Positions 51,696 through 60,608 of a stretch of DNA of 64,000 nt are shown here, one piece after another. This stretch comes from JAOAFZ01 sp964407325 (GTDB lineage Bacteria; Patescibacteriota; Microgenomatia; UBA1406; GWC2-37-13). Positions within the stretch are counted from its first letter, which is position 1; each line of letters opens with the position of its first letter. A program made the translations under genes and the position numbers. A model generated the notes under the pieces. It was not told where the DNA came from. It did no database searches and saw only the letters and a program-made list of their open reading frames with translations. The stretch is taken from contig CAYOVA010000001.1 in assembly GCA_964407325.1 (NCBI GenBank), forward strand, positions 62,001 to 126,000, given 5' to 3'.

Positions 51696-54185
51696 ATGGT
51701 AAAAATACAGAAATTAGAGGAAGCAATAAGTAAGCTTGAGCTTCAATCAAAAGTTCAGGATGTCTCACCTAAAAAAATCAAGTCTTTGATGAGTATTCTC
51801 GAGTGGGCTCATAAAAAAGGACACATATCAGAGAATATTTTTAATAGCTGGGTTAATAGATTGAATAAGCTTGGTCAATCTAAATCTGAATCTCTTAAGA
51901 TAAGAACAACCCAGCAAATCTCAGGACATAATCCATTTATATATATAATACCTATACTAATTCTTTGCATTTTGCTTCCGTTTGCATATTTTGCAGGTAA
52001 CAAGGCTCAAACTGTATCCCAAACTGTTGCTCCCAGTGAGATTTCACGAGTAGGGAAAACATTTCGTTTTCAGGGCACTCTACTGGATCAAGAAGGTAAT
52101 CCAATCAACCGAAAAGTTGATGTCACCTTTAAACTTTACACTTCGGAGCTTGGGGGCAAGGTATTATATGAAGGGAAGTGTATTGGGAAAAATGCACTTA
52201 TTCCTAAATTGAGTGGGAAAGTATCTATTATGATTGGGTCTGATTGCGGTATGCAGAAGATTCCGGAGTCAGTCTTTGGCAATAATCAGAACATTTATCT
52301 GGGAGTAACTGTAGGCAAAAACAAAGAGCTTCTTCCTCGTTATCCGGTTAACACCATAGATTATGCAAAAAATGCAAGTAAGGTAAATGGATTATCTCTA
52401 GGCGGTGATGAATCAAGCATCCCTTATATTGACGAGGAAGGGAGGCTTGTCCTTGGAGCAGTATCTCCTGTTATTACTTCTACTGAAGGGAACTTTACCT
52501 TAGAAGGCGAAACTATTCTTATTAAAACTAATCCCGAAACAGCAGGCTCAATTATGTTTGAACCGGATCCTGGTGGTAATGTAATCGTGAGAACAGGCAA
52601 GCTTGGAGTTGGTAAAGAAAATCCTTCCTCTGCTATCGATCTGGAGGGGGATCTTTCATTAACCGGAAAGGTCTATTTAGAAGGGGCTAATTCTTCTTTT
52701 TACCAAAACAACGGCGGTATAATCTCATTCTACTCGGACAAGGATATCAATGACCTCTCCCAACCAGTGTTTCAGATAAGGGGTGGCGAAGACGCCGGTA
52801 TCGATGTTGGCGGCAATTTGTTACTAGTTGCTGCTAAGCCCAAAATTGCTACTTTAAATAACAACGACTTGTTACTAGGCGACAAGAATACTGGCAACAT
52901 TATTATTGAAGGGAATAAAAATATATCTATTGGAACAAGCCAAATTGGTGAAGGTATAGTTATAGGCAAAGATGTCAGTCCAAACAAAAATGCTGATTTA
53001 GATTTGGGCTCTGCAACAAGAAAATGGCACTCAATTTACGCAGGAGACCTTTTTCTTGATAATGAAGGGATTGGAGGTTTCTGGCAGCGGAAAGGTTCAA
53101 ATATTATGCCGACCAATATTCAGGATGATATTATTCTCGGCTCTACAACAGGTCAATCGTCTACTATTAAACTTTCCGGGAAATCTGGTGCTACCTCTTG
53201 GATTACCGGTGGATTTACAGGAATAGGTACACGGACTCCTCACTTTCAGTTTTCGGCTTTAGGTAACAATTCTCAAGGGGCAGTTGCCTCATTATCAAAT
53301 ATTTCTCCTAATGATAATGGCTCAACAGGGGTGTTGCGATTGCAGCTCGGAACTAACACGTCCGGTACAAATGCAAAATTTGTTGAATTCTATGCCGGAG
53401 CCCGGGATGACAATAACGGTTCCAGAATGGGTTCTATACGGTTAAATAACAATGGGGTGGTGTATGAAACAAGGGGAGCTGATTTTGCAGAATATATATT
53501 ACTTAATGAAGACGTGGACACAGGTTTTATCGTAGGTGCCGGCAAATGGGGGAAAGGGGTAGCAAAAAAAGGTGACACTCTGCTGGGTGTTGTTTCAGAT
53601 ACAGCCGGTTTTGTAGGGAATGCTAAGAACGAGAACAAGGAAAACGAAGTGCTTGTAGGTCTCGTTGGACAAGTTAAAACATATCTATCGACCGAAAATG
53701 GTCCTATCTCAACAGGAGATATAGTTTCAGTTGGATCGATTCCCGGTATTGGAGTCAAAAGCAATGGAAAGAGCACCAGTATAGGCGTGGTTCTTGATTC
53801 TGCAGACGAAATCACAAAAGAGCTTTCACCGCTGCAGTGTCCAAAGGAATATAAAGATATGACAGATCCGAACGGGAATCCTCTTTCATGTGGGCGAATA
53901 ACGGTACTTATTCAGCCACATAGTCCTTCCCCACAATTAGACACGCTGTCCAAAGGCACAGTAACTATCCCTAAAGGACAAGTAAAGGGCAGAGTTTTTA
54001 TAGATACTTTAACGGACGATTCAAGTATTCAACTCACTGCACTTTCTGAAAATCCAATTACTACATCCGTATCGAAAAAGAACGTTTGCCCAATTATCAA
54101 TTCCGGTTGTCAAAACTATTTTGAAGTAGTTAGCAATAAAACCGTTGACACAACAGTGCAAATCCAGTGGGTCGTTATTAATTAG
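51696..54185 (+). CDS. Giant membrane-anchored tail-fibre-like surface protein
   Basis: An 829-residue protein. The first 65 residues are helical (KKIKSLMSILEWAHKKGHIS), resembling part of the integrase SAM-like fold, and probably cytoplasmic. One membrane helix (about 77-96, IYIIPILILCILLPFAYFAG) is followed by a beta-sandwich (FRFQGTLLDQEGNPIN) and a long repetitive beta region (GSATRKWHSIYAGDLFL, GFTGIGTRTPHFQFSALG). The part with GADFAEYILLNED resembles domains of phage tail-fibre or intramolecular-chaperone-type proteins. Cys pairs near the end could form disulfides. It probably stands on the outer surface and binds a target. Confidence 0.78.
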   Translation: MVKIQKLEEAISKLELQSKVQDVSPKKIKSLMSILEWAHKKGHISENIFNSWVNRLNKLGQSKSESLKIRTTQQISGHNPFIYIIPILILCILLPFAYFAGNKAQTVSQTVAPSEISRVGKTFRFQGTLLDQEGNPINRKVDVTFKLYTSELGGKVLYEGKCIGKNALIPKLSGKVSIMIGSDCGMQKIPESVFGNNQNIYLGVTVGKNKELLPRYPVNTIDYAKNASKVNGLSLGGDESSIPYIDEEGRLVLGAVSPVITSTEGNFTLEGETILIKTNPETAGSIMFEPDPGGNVIVRTGKLGVGKENPSSAIDLEGDLSLTGKVYLEGANSSFYQNNGGIISFYSDKDINDLSQPVFQIRGGEDAGIDVGGNLLLVAAKPKIATLNNNDLLLGDKNTGNIIIEGNKNISIGTSQIGEGIVIGKDVSPNKNADLDLGSATRKWHSIYAGDLFLDNEGIGGFWQRKGSNIMPTNIQDDIILGSTTGQSSTIKLSGKSGATSWITGGFTGIGTRTPHFQFSALGNNSQGAVASLSNISPNDNGSTGVLRLQLGTNTSGTNAKFVEFYAGARDDNNGSRMGSIRLNNNGVVYETRGADFAEYILLNEDVDTGFIVGAGKWGKGVAKKGDTLLGVVSDTAGFVGNAKNENKENEVLVGLVGQVKTYLSTENGPISTGDIVSVGSIPGIGVKSNGKSTSIGVVLDSADEITKELSPLQCPKEYKDMTDPNGNPLSCGRITVLIQPHSPSPQLDTLSKGTVTIPKGQVKGRVFIDTLTDDSSIQLTALSENPITTSVSKKNVCPIINSGCQNYFEVVSNKTVDTTVQIQWVVIN

Positions 54186-54214
54186 CTGCCACAGGGGCCT
54201 TTAATGATTCAACG

Positions 54215-54251
54215 TTGACAAACATTATCCAATTGACTACTATTTTTAATC
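54215..54251 (+). promoter_or_regulatory. Near-consensus promoter of the O-antigen-ligase-like gene
   Basis: TTGACA (54215-54220), a spacer of exactly 17 bases and TACTAT (54238-54243) end 8 bases before the ATG. The start point would fall within one or two bases of the start codon. Confidence 0.7.
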
Positions 54252-56303
54252 ATGGACACGTTATCAGAAAAACTAACCAAAGTTACAAATATAACAACTA
54301 ATTTCCTTTTACTTCTCACTCCATTATTTTTCTTACCTGTAACACGGGAATTTATTATTATCAGTAAAGTCTATTTCTTCATTTATGCTGTTGTCGCATT
54401 GCTGGTGACGTCATTCGTTTATCTTCTCGTAACAAGAAGAATTGAGTGGGAAAAAGACACAATGATAAATGGTCTTATGCTCCTGCTCGTTAGTTCAGCA
54501 GTATCCATTATTATCATGTCCCCAAATAAATCTACGGCTCTATTTCTTCCGTACGGCGGTTTTATGGTATTCTTGACTCTGGTAATATATTACCTTTTTG
54601 CTGAGAAAAGCGCACGTGCGAACAGTAATAATTTCCTTTTCTTTATTGGCATTTCAGGACTCATTACTTCAATAATTTCGATTATTGCTTTTGTTCAGCC
54701 ATTAAGAAATGTTCAGCTTCCCAACGAAATTGCCTTCCTCAATAACTCACTTTTTAACACTGTGGGTTCACAACTCGATTATATACTGTTTACGATTTTT
54801 GTACTTATTGCAGCAATCGGTACGCTGTTTTCCCAAAAGACCGTAGTCAATCATCATAAAAAAAACTCGCCCGTAAAATCTTTGTTCTATGCAATTTTTA
54901 CACTTGCATTAATTAGCCTCGTGCTCCAATTGTTCCAGATAGGACGGGCAGTGTTTGTAAATAATGAAGATATTATTCTACCTCCTTTCTCAATTTCCTG
55001 GTATGCAGCGGTTGAAATTCTCAAGAATCCTTTTACAGCATTGTTTGGGGTAGGACCTGGCAATTTCCCAGCAATCTTTACACAAGTAAAGGACCAGCTC
55101 TATAACCTTTCAAATTTCTGGCAGGTCAGTTCATTTAATATATCAAGAACAGCTTTCATGCATATCCTTACGGAAATGGGTATCCTCGGAGCACTTGCTT
55201 TTGTTTTTACGTTCGTAACAATTTTCAAAACTATTAAGAATGTAAACTCGATTGCAGCAGGAATGATAATCTTTGCGGTGATCGGAATTCTTGCTTTCCC
55301 ACCTTCCTTTATTAATTACTTTATCTTCTTTACTGCACTTGCATTCTATGCAGCTCATTTACCAAAGAAAGATGTTGATATCTACGTTGCAGACTTAAGA
55401 AGACTGTTTCCGGTCTTTATTACAGCATCTGTATTGTTTGGAGTATTTATTGGAGGAGTCACTTACTTCACAAGTGTTACCTTTGCATCAGAAGTCCTCT
55501 ACAAAAAAGCTATTGATGCAATCGCAAAGAACGACCTCAGAGGCCTCTATGATTTCCAGAGACAGGCAATTATTGTAAATCCTTACAATGAAGATTTCCG
55601 AAGAAGCTTCTCCCAGACTAATCTCCTCGTAGCAAACAATATTGCAGGGAAAAAGCCTGAAGAAATCACAGATCAGGATCGGCAGACAATTACCCAGGCT
55701 ATCCAGGCTTCGATTGCAGAAGCAAAAGCTGCAGTCCAGTTGAATCCAAGAAAGGTATCTAACTGGCAGTATCTTGCAAACGTGTATCGAAACATCATCA
55801 ATGTTGCTCAGGGTGCAGATCTTTGGACAGTAGCATCCTATCAGAGAGCAATCCTTCTCGATCCGCAGAATCCTGTGTATCGTCTTGAACTTGGAGGAGT
55901 CTATTATCTACTTAAGTCCTATCCAGACGCTCAGAGAATGTTTGAGCAGGCAGTTTCCTTAAAACCAGACTGGGCCAATGCGAACTACAACCTTGCATGG
56001 ACTCTGTATCAGAGGCAGGATTACGCCGGAGCAGTTCGATATATGGAAAGAGTATTGCAGCTTATCGATCAAAGAACAAACAAAGCCGATTATGACCAGG
56101 CCACAAAAGATCTTGCTGAATTCAAAGCAAAAGTAGCTGAAACTGCACCTCAAGGTGAAGGACAATCTGCAACTGGAAGCGCAACGCTTGATAAGGGAAC
56201 TGACAATTCACCATTGTCTCTGCCCTCACCACCTGTAGCAACAGTTGAACCAAGAATTGAGCTTCCACAGAGTGCCTCACCGGAAGCCCAGCCTGTAAGA
56301 TAA
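54252..56303 (+). CDS. O-antigen-ligase-like membrane protein with TPR tail
   Basis: A 683-residue protein. About eleven transmembrane helices fill the first 420 residues, with the outer loop of the Wzy_C type (TALFGVGPGNFPAIF, FNISRTAFMHILTEMGILG), in which Arg and His residues take part in sugar transfer. The C-terminal half has TPR-like repeats (NWQYLANVYRNI, PVYRLELGGVYYLLKSYPDA, ANANYNLAWTLYQRQDYAGA) and a Pro/Ser-rich tail. Members join glycans to lipids or to pilin-like proteins. Given the many pilins in this genome, pilin glycosylation is possible but not shown. It has a consensus promoter. Confidence 0.85.
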   Translation: MDTLSEKLTKVTNITTNFLLLLTPLFFLPVTREFIIISKVYFFIYAVVALLVTSFVYLLVTRRIEWEKDTMINGLMLLLVSSAVSIIIMSPNKSTALFLPYGGFMVFLTLVIYYLFAEKSARANSNNFLFFIGISGLITSIISIIAFVQPLRNVQLPNEIAFLNNSLFNTVGSQLDYILFTIFVLIAAIGTLFSQKTVVNHHKKNSPVKSLFYAIFTLALISLVLQLFQIGRAVFVNNEDIILPPFSISWYAAVEILKNPFTALFGVGPGNFPAIFTQVKDQLYNLSNFWQVSSFNISRTAFMHILTEMGILGALAFVFTFVTIFKTIKNVNSIAAGMIIFAVIGILAFPPSFINYFIFFTALAFYAAHLPKKDVDIYVADLRRLFPVFITASVLFGVFIGGVTYFTSVTFASEVLYKKAIDAIAKNDLRGLYDFQRQAIIVNPYNEDFRRSFSQTNLLVANNIAGKKPEEITDQDRQTITQAIQASIAEAKAAVQLNPRKVSNWQYLANVYRNIINVAQGADLWTVASYQRAILLDPQNPVYRLELGGVYYLLKSYPDAQRMFEQAVSLKPDWANANYNLAWTLYQRQDYAGAVRYMERVLQLIDQRTNKADYDQATKDLAEFKAKVAETAPQGEGQSATGSATLDKGTDNSPLSLPSPPVATVEPRIELPQSASPEAQPVR

Positions 56304-56304
56304 G

Positions 56305-57093
56305 TCAGGGTATAGTGAGAACGATAGCACCTTTTTGATCCGTACGTAAGTATTTGTAATTTTCCAGCATGGTAAGTATCTGAGCATGCGGATGACCATA
56401 CCGGTTATCTTTACCGCTGCTTATGATACTTACCAGCGGATTTACTTTCTTAAGAAAATCTTCAGTTAATCCATTTCTTGACCCATGATGAGGAATCTTA
56501 AGTGCTTCTATCTCCGATATTTGAGTGCTTGTGAGGGAATCGAGGATTGCAGGTTCAGTGTCACCAGTGAATAACACGGTGAAGCCTCTAAGGGTAAAAT
56601 CTACGATGTAGGAGCATTTATTTCTCTGGTCTGGCAAACAATCCTGTACTGCAGATTCTGAGGGGAACAGGAACGTAAATGTAGCTTCACCTATATGAAG
56701 TCTGTCATGAGCATACAGGGTAGAAACGGGTACCTTTTTGCTTTTTAGATTTGATGTGAGTTCGCGGTAACTCTCTGCATCGTTGTCTATAACGGGAATT
56801 ATAGCCTGCCTGATTTTATACCTGGACATTACAGAGTTGAATCCGGCATAGTGGTCACTATCAGCATGAGAGATTATTGCTAATTCAATAGTGGTATTAA
56901 ACATATTCATATGGTTCCCAAGACAGGAAAGAATGCTTGCATCCGGCCCTGCATCAATAAGTATGTCTGTATTAGGTTCTAATTGTATAAGAGCTCCATC
57001 ACCCTGTCCCACATCGCAAAAGACTATAGAATCGCTTGCATACGAAATTAAGGGTAAAAATAGAATGAATATAACTATCAGCACTGTTTTCAT
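56305..57093 (-). CDS. ComEC C-terminal metallo-beta-lactamase part as a separate protein
   Basis: A 262-residue protein with a signal peptide (MKTVLIVIFILFLPLISYA). The metallo-beta-lactamase fold follows: IVFCDVGQGDGALIQ, ISHADSDHYAGF, LFTGDTEPAIL and LKIPHHGSRNGL. In ComEC this domain sits outside the membrane and is thought to degrade one DNA strand during uptake. Here it is a separate gene that starts within the last bases of the channel gene (ATGA overlap). It carries its own export signal, which supports real separation rather than a frameshift. Confidence 0.9.
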   Translation of the reverse strand: MKTVLIVIFILFLPLISYASDSIVFCDVGQGDGALIQLEPNTDILIDAGPDASILSCLGNHMNMFNTTIELAIISHADSDHYAGFNSVMSRYKIRQAIIPVIDNDAESYRELTSNLKSKKVPVSTLYAHDRLHIGEATFTFLFPSESAVQDCLPDQRNKCSYIVDFTLRGFTVLFTGDTEPAILDSLTSTQISEIEALKIPHHGSRNGLTEDFLKKVNPLVSIISSGKDNRYGHPHAQILTMLENYKYLRTDQKGAIVLTIP

Positions 57094-57875
57094 GAAAACA
57101 AATAGACGACATGCACTATCACGTCCAATAGCCAATAGAGTGGTATACATAATATTCGCGCTACATCCTGTAATATAAAATGGCACGCAAGAAATAATCC
57201 TCCTAAAACAAGCAACGGAAGTAATGTCCAGGAGACAATTGGAGTAGTAATTACGGAAATAAAAGATACACGGCCGAAATAGAAGTAAATAAGGGGCAAA
57301 ATAAAAATCTGTGCAGCTAATGAAGTTTTTACTTCGGACAGTAAATAGGCAAAGAGCTTTGTAAAAAGGTTATTTGTAGTAGTTGTTTCCGTTAAGGGCT
57401 TTGCAAAGAGTATTATACCACTCGTAGAAAGGTATGTCAGATAAAATGATAGACTGCTAATCCAACCGGGGAACAGAAATAAACTTATAATTGCAGTTAG
57501 TAAAAGAACATACATATTAGATGTGTTTTTTCCCGCCATGGAGCCCAATAAAATAATCACCGCGGAAAGAACAGCTCGAAAAATAGGAGGGTTTAAGCCA
57601 ATGAGAAATAAAAAGAATACTAGCGTGCATATTACAGCAACCGCTAATACCTTTCGCGGGAGGAAGGAAAATAGATTTTCTGCTACAGATTTAAGAAGTG
57701 AAACGTTACTACCAGACACAACCACGAGATGAACAAGGCCGGAATCGATAGTTCGAGAATAGAATTCACCTGCTCCTTTAATAGGTACACCTAGAAGTAT
57801 GCCGTTTAATAAACTGGCGTGAGGCTCAGGTAAGTAATGGGGAGCAATATGGGCTAAGTAACTACTGGAAATCAT
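57090..57875 (-). CDS. comEC: ComEC competence channel domain (split)
   Basis: A 261-residue membrane protein. The motif SGLVHLVVVSGSNVSLL is the ComEC/Rec2 competence signature (family form H-L-x-x-x-S-G-x-[HN]). PPIFRAVLSAVIILLGSMAG also matches. About seven helices are seen. The N-terminal DUF4131 region and the C-terminal nuclease-like region of full ComEC are missing; the latter is the next gene. The protein would form the DNA pore in the cytoplasmic membrane. The ATG at 57875 lies one base after the comEA stop. Confidence 0.9.
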   Translation of the reverse strand: MISSSYLAHIAPHYLPEPHASLLNGILLGVPIKGAGEFYSRTIDSGLVHLVVVSGSNVSLLKSVAENLFSFLPRKVLAVAVICTLVFFLFLIGLNPPIFRAVLSAVIILLGSMAGKNTSNMYVLLLTAIISLFLFPGWISSLSFYLTYLSTSGIILFAKPLTETTTTNNLFTKLFAYLLSEVKTSLAAQIFILPLIYFYFGRVSFISVITTPIVSWTLLPLLVLGGLFLACHFILQDVARILCIPLYWLLDVIVHVVYLFS

Positions 57876-57876
57876 A

Positions 57877-58533
57877 TTAGTAATCAATCAGATTTTCAAT
57901 TTGTTTCATTAGTGAGTCGGATATAACCTTTTTCTGAAGAAGTTCTTCTCTGCCTGAGAACGGTCGGTTTTCGACTATCTTTTCGGCTGTTTTGGGTCCT
58001 ATGCCGGGTAACTCGTCTAACTCGGTAACCGTACTAATGTTTACGTTTACTTTCTCTGGTTGGTGTGGTGTTTTAACTGGAGGTGGAAGCTGGTTTTCTT
58101 CGATACTCAGATAGCTTAGATAGCGGTCTTGCTCGTTGAAAATACCCGTGTTAACTTCGTAATAAGAGGGGACATGTATTTTCTGCATGTCTTTCAGAGG
58201 TAGGGTCAAATTAAAATTTCTCGCTACGAATTCTTTTGCCGCATAGTCATTTAACCCTCCCGCAAGTGATAAAGCATCGATAATACGTGAGCTTGTCTTG
58301 ACAGTAAAAACCCCTGGGCTCATCACAGCTCCGCTAACTTCAATCGTTATCTTCGTTTGGACGTTCTTGGCAGTGGCAACCTGTTCAGCTTTTACAATTG
58401 TTTCCTGGGGAATCTGCAAGGAAACGTATATAAAGTAGGCACTTACTATAATACTTATTATGGTGATACCCACAATAATTATCTCCATACCAAACTTGCG
58501 CCATAGCTTGGAAAAATAACTGGAACTATACAT
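57877..58533 (-). CDS. comEA: ComEA-like DNA receptor with SLBB and helix-hairpin-helix domains
   Basis: A 218-residue protein. One membrane helix (about 17-38, EIIIVGITIISIIVSAYFIY) is followed by an SLBB-like beta domain (ITIEVSGAVMSPGVFTV, RIIDALSLAGGL, IHVPSY) and a C-terminal helix-hairpin-helix pair (VTELDELPGIGPKTAEKIVE) that binds double-stranded DNA. It captures DNA at the cell surface and hands it to ComEC, encoded next. TATAAT ends 8 bases before the ATG at 58533, which was preferred over a TTG at 58542. Confidence 0.92.
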   Translation of the reverse strand: MYSSSYFSKLWRKFGMEIIIVGITIISIIVSAYFIYVSLQIPQETIVKAEQVATAKNVQTKITIEVSGAVMSPGVFTVKTSSRIIDALSLAGGLNDYAAKEFVARNFNLTLPLKDMQKIHVPSYYEVNTGIFNEQDRYLSYLSIEENQLPPPVKTPHQPEKVNVNISTVTELDELPGIGPKTAEKIVENRPFSGREELLQKKVISDSLMKQIENLIDY

Positions 58534-58604
58534 TTTATACAATTATACATATGATTATTTTTTTGTCAAATTGCAGTGTAATGAATACTCCCAGGGGGTA
58601 CTAT

Positions 58605-59621
58605 CTAGTATCGATGGTGGTGGGAAGGATTTTTATAGTAGCCTATCCAGGCAACTATAACAAAAAAAACTGCACTAAAGAGGCTCAGTATAATGCCAGC
58701 AGTAAGGAAAAAGGGCAAAACAATAAAGTAATCATTACTATAGATAATAGGGTCAGGCTTTCCGAACTGCATCCGTGCTGTTACCTGGTAAAATCCTGGT
58801 TCGAGCGGATCGAGGACAACAGAAAAATCGTTATCGCATAGGCTTTGTGAAAATCTCGATAGGCAGGATTCTTTAGAATAACCGGCAGTCGAGAGAATTC
58901 TCTGCGAGTAAGGATACACATAACCTGGTACTATCCCGAAGCGTTGTGCTGTATTATTTTGGTTTTTTAATTGAATTTCTCCTTTTGGTATTACATGAAA
59001 TTTTCCGCTGTTTTTAACCAGCAGGGTTAATGGCACTGGAGTCTTTGTATCTATAAAATGCAATGTACTCCTTCCCCAGGGAATAGTCACCCCTTTTGCG
59101 GCTCTCTGAAGGCTCATACTCACTTTTTTACTATCTTTGTTTGTTTTTGTGACTGTAATGGGTAGTAGCAATCCGATACCGTTCTCAATTGCAATAGTAG
59201 CAGTCCCTTGATCAGGTGTTGTTGAAAGCGCCTCTATTGCAATTGCAAATACATATTCACCTTCTGGTGTTTCTTCAGGAATAACTATCTCTACCGGAAT
59301 TTCCTCTCGCTCATTTGTTCTTAAAAGAACGCGTTCACCAAATTTGATTTGTGGGGCTGTTAACTCAATTGAAATTGGAGCAGTAATTTCCGGTAAGGGT
59401 TTTACAATTCCATGCAAATCAGGGTTACCCAACTGATACAGCCGGAATGTATATAGTTGGGGATCAGCGTTATTTTCAAAACTAAAACGAAACGTGTGAA
59501 TGCTGGCTGGTGTAGTAGTTAGATGATAAAAAGAGGGGGTGATAGTCATTGAGGCTTCTTGCGCATGAGTTGGGGCAACTATAAGAAATGACAGCAAAAC
59601 CAGGAGGAAAATTTTTTTCAT
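58605..59621 (-). CDS. Exported Ig-like (WxL-interacting-like) membrane protein
   Basis: A 338-residue protein with a signal peptide (KKIFLLVLLSFLIVAPTHA-QE). Two beta-sandwich domains follow (SMTITPSFYHLTTTPAS, VPLTLLVKNSGKFHVIPKGE), and one transmembrane helix lies near the C-terminus (about 306-328) with a short His-rich cytoplasmic end. The layout and the NSGxFHVxPxG wording match the DUF916/DUF3324 type seen in Gram-positive WxL systems. The start overlaps the end of the upstream gene by four bases. No WxL protein is seen, so the partner is unknown. Confidence 0.72.
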   Translation of the reverse strand: MKKIFLLVLLSFLIVAPTHAQEASMTITPSFYHLTTTPASIHTFRFSFENNADPQLYTFRLYQLGNPDLHGIVKPLPEITAPISIELTAPQIKFGERVLLRTNEREEIPVEIVIPEETPEGEYVFAIAIEALSTTPDQGTATIAIENGIGLLLPITVTKTNKDSKKVSMSLQRAAKGVTIPWGRSTLHFIDTKTPVPLTLLVKNSGKFHVIPKGEIQLKNQNNTAQRFGIVPGYVYPYSQRILSTAGYSKESCLSRFSQSLCDNDFSVVLDPLEPGFYQVTARMQFGKPDPIIYSNDYFIVLPFFLTAGIILSLFSAVFFVIVAWIGYYKNPSHHHRY

Positions 59622-60355
59622 AGCCGAGGCAAAGTGAGAATTTTTAAAGTAGTAGTATATGATCCTTCCTGGAATGTAGGTGGAGCATTGAGCTTGAGGT
59701 ATAGTATGCCGGGCCGTTTATTTTGAATAGTCGTTTCTGCATATAAAGAAGCAGCTTTATGTGATTCTAAAGGAAAAACCCGATAGGTATTTACAAGAAA
59801 GTCAAGGGGGGCATCGCTGCCTTCGAGTCTGTATCCAAAGCCAGGAGCTTGATTGAGTGTCCATTTTCTAGACATAGTTACCGAGCACGGAGCTATCACA
59901 GAATCACACTGAGTATTTTCAATTTGCAGGTTATTGGTTGTTTTCAAGAGAGAGGTTTGCCAGGCCAGAGTTTGATACGAATATACACCAGGTGACTGAA
60001 CGGAAAACGAAACTGATTTTTCCTGTGGGGTATTCGGCTGGACATTTGCAAAACCAATTTTAATAGAAGATAAATCTACTGTTAATAAAGAAGCTTGTTT
60101 CTGAAAAGGATATGCAGTCCTAACAGCAAAACCCTCTTCGTCGAATTGTTTTTTCTCGTCGTCGTACAAGATGTAATCACGGGCAGGTATGAGACTTGGT
60201 GTTGGAGTACGAGTTGGACGTGCTGTGGGTTCACTGTTAGAATCGAACTCTATGTCTACGGAATCCTGGTCAAGTTGAAATTGGCCATAGACTTGAGCGT
60301 AAGGTATATATATAAGAAGCAAAACCAATGGGACAATAACAAACCCTTTACGCAT
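59618..60355 (-). CDS. Secreted beta-rich protein, unknown
   Basis: A 245-residue protein with a signal peptide (MRKGFVIVPLVLLLIYIPYAQVYG), a Thr/Pro-rich segment (PTARPTRTPTPSLIPA) and a beta domain with VQPNTPQEKSVSFSVQSPG and a Cys pair (ENTQCDSVIAPC). No transmembrane helix follows. It is translationally coupled with the next gene and could bind to its Ig-like domains. The ATG at 60355 gives a proper signal peptide. It is divergent from secE with 26 bases between the starts, so their promoters overlap. Confidence 0.65.
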   Translation of the reverse strand: MRKGFVIVPLVLLLIYIPYAQVYGQFQLDQDSVDIEFDSNSEPTARPTRTPTPSLIPARDYILYDDEKKQFDEEGFAVRTAYPFQKQASLLTVDLSSIKIGFANVQPNTPQEKSVSFSVQSPGVYSYQTLAWQTSLLKTTNNLQIENTQCDSVIAPCSVTMSRKWTLNQAPGFGYRLEGSDAPLDFLVNTYRVFPLESHKAASLYAETTIQNKRPGILYLKLNAPPTFQEGSYTTTLKILTLPRL

Positions 60356-60381
60356 ACATCCATTATGATACAATACTATCT

Positions 60382-60585
60382 ATGGCTCAACCCGCAAAAA
60401 AACCTGCATTTAACAATCAGGTCGGAAAAGACGTAATCGAGGAACTGAAAAAGGTAACGTGGCCTACTCGTCAGGAGACAATTAAGCTCACAACAGTAGT
60501 TATCGTTATCTCCTTGCTAATTGGGCTGTATATAGGTATAATTGACATCTTGTTAGCTAAGGGATTAGAATTACTAACAAGATAA
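60382..60585 (+). CDS. secE: Preprotein translocase subunit SecE
   Basis: A 67-residue protein. VIEELKKVTWPTRQETIKLT is the conserved amphipathic helix, followed by one transmembrane helix (TVVIVISLLIGLYIGIIDIL). It clamps SecY in the translocon. It heads the usual secE-nusG-rplK-rplA order. TACAAT lies 7 bases before the ATG. Confidence 0.94.
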   Translation: MAQPAKKPAFNNQVGKDVIEELKKVTWPTRQETIKLTTVVIVISLLIGLYIGIIDILLAKGLELLTR

Positions 60586-60608
60586 CTTACATTCTTTCTT
60601 ATATTTAG

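Noticed and set aside
56305..57875. ComEC split as a sequencing frameshift
   Set aside because: The second protein has its own ATG in an ATGA overlap and a complete signal peptide, which a simple frameshift would not create. It cannot be fully excluded without reads.
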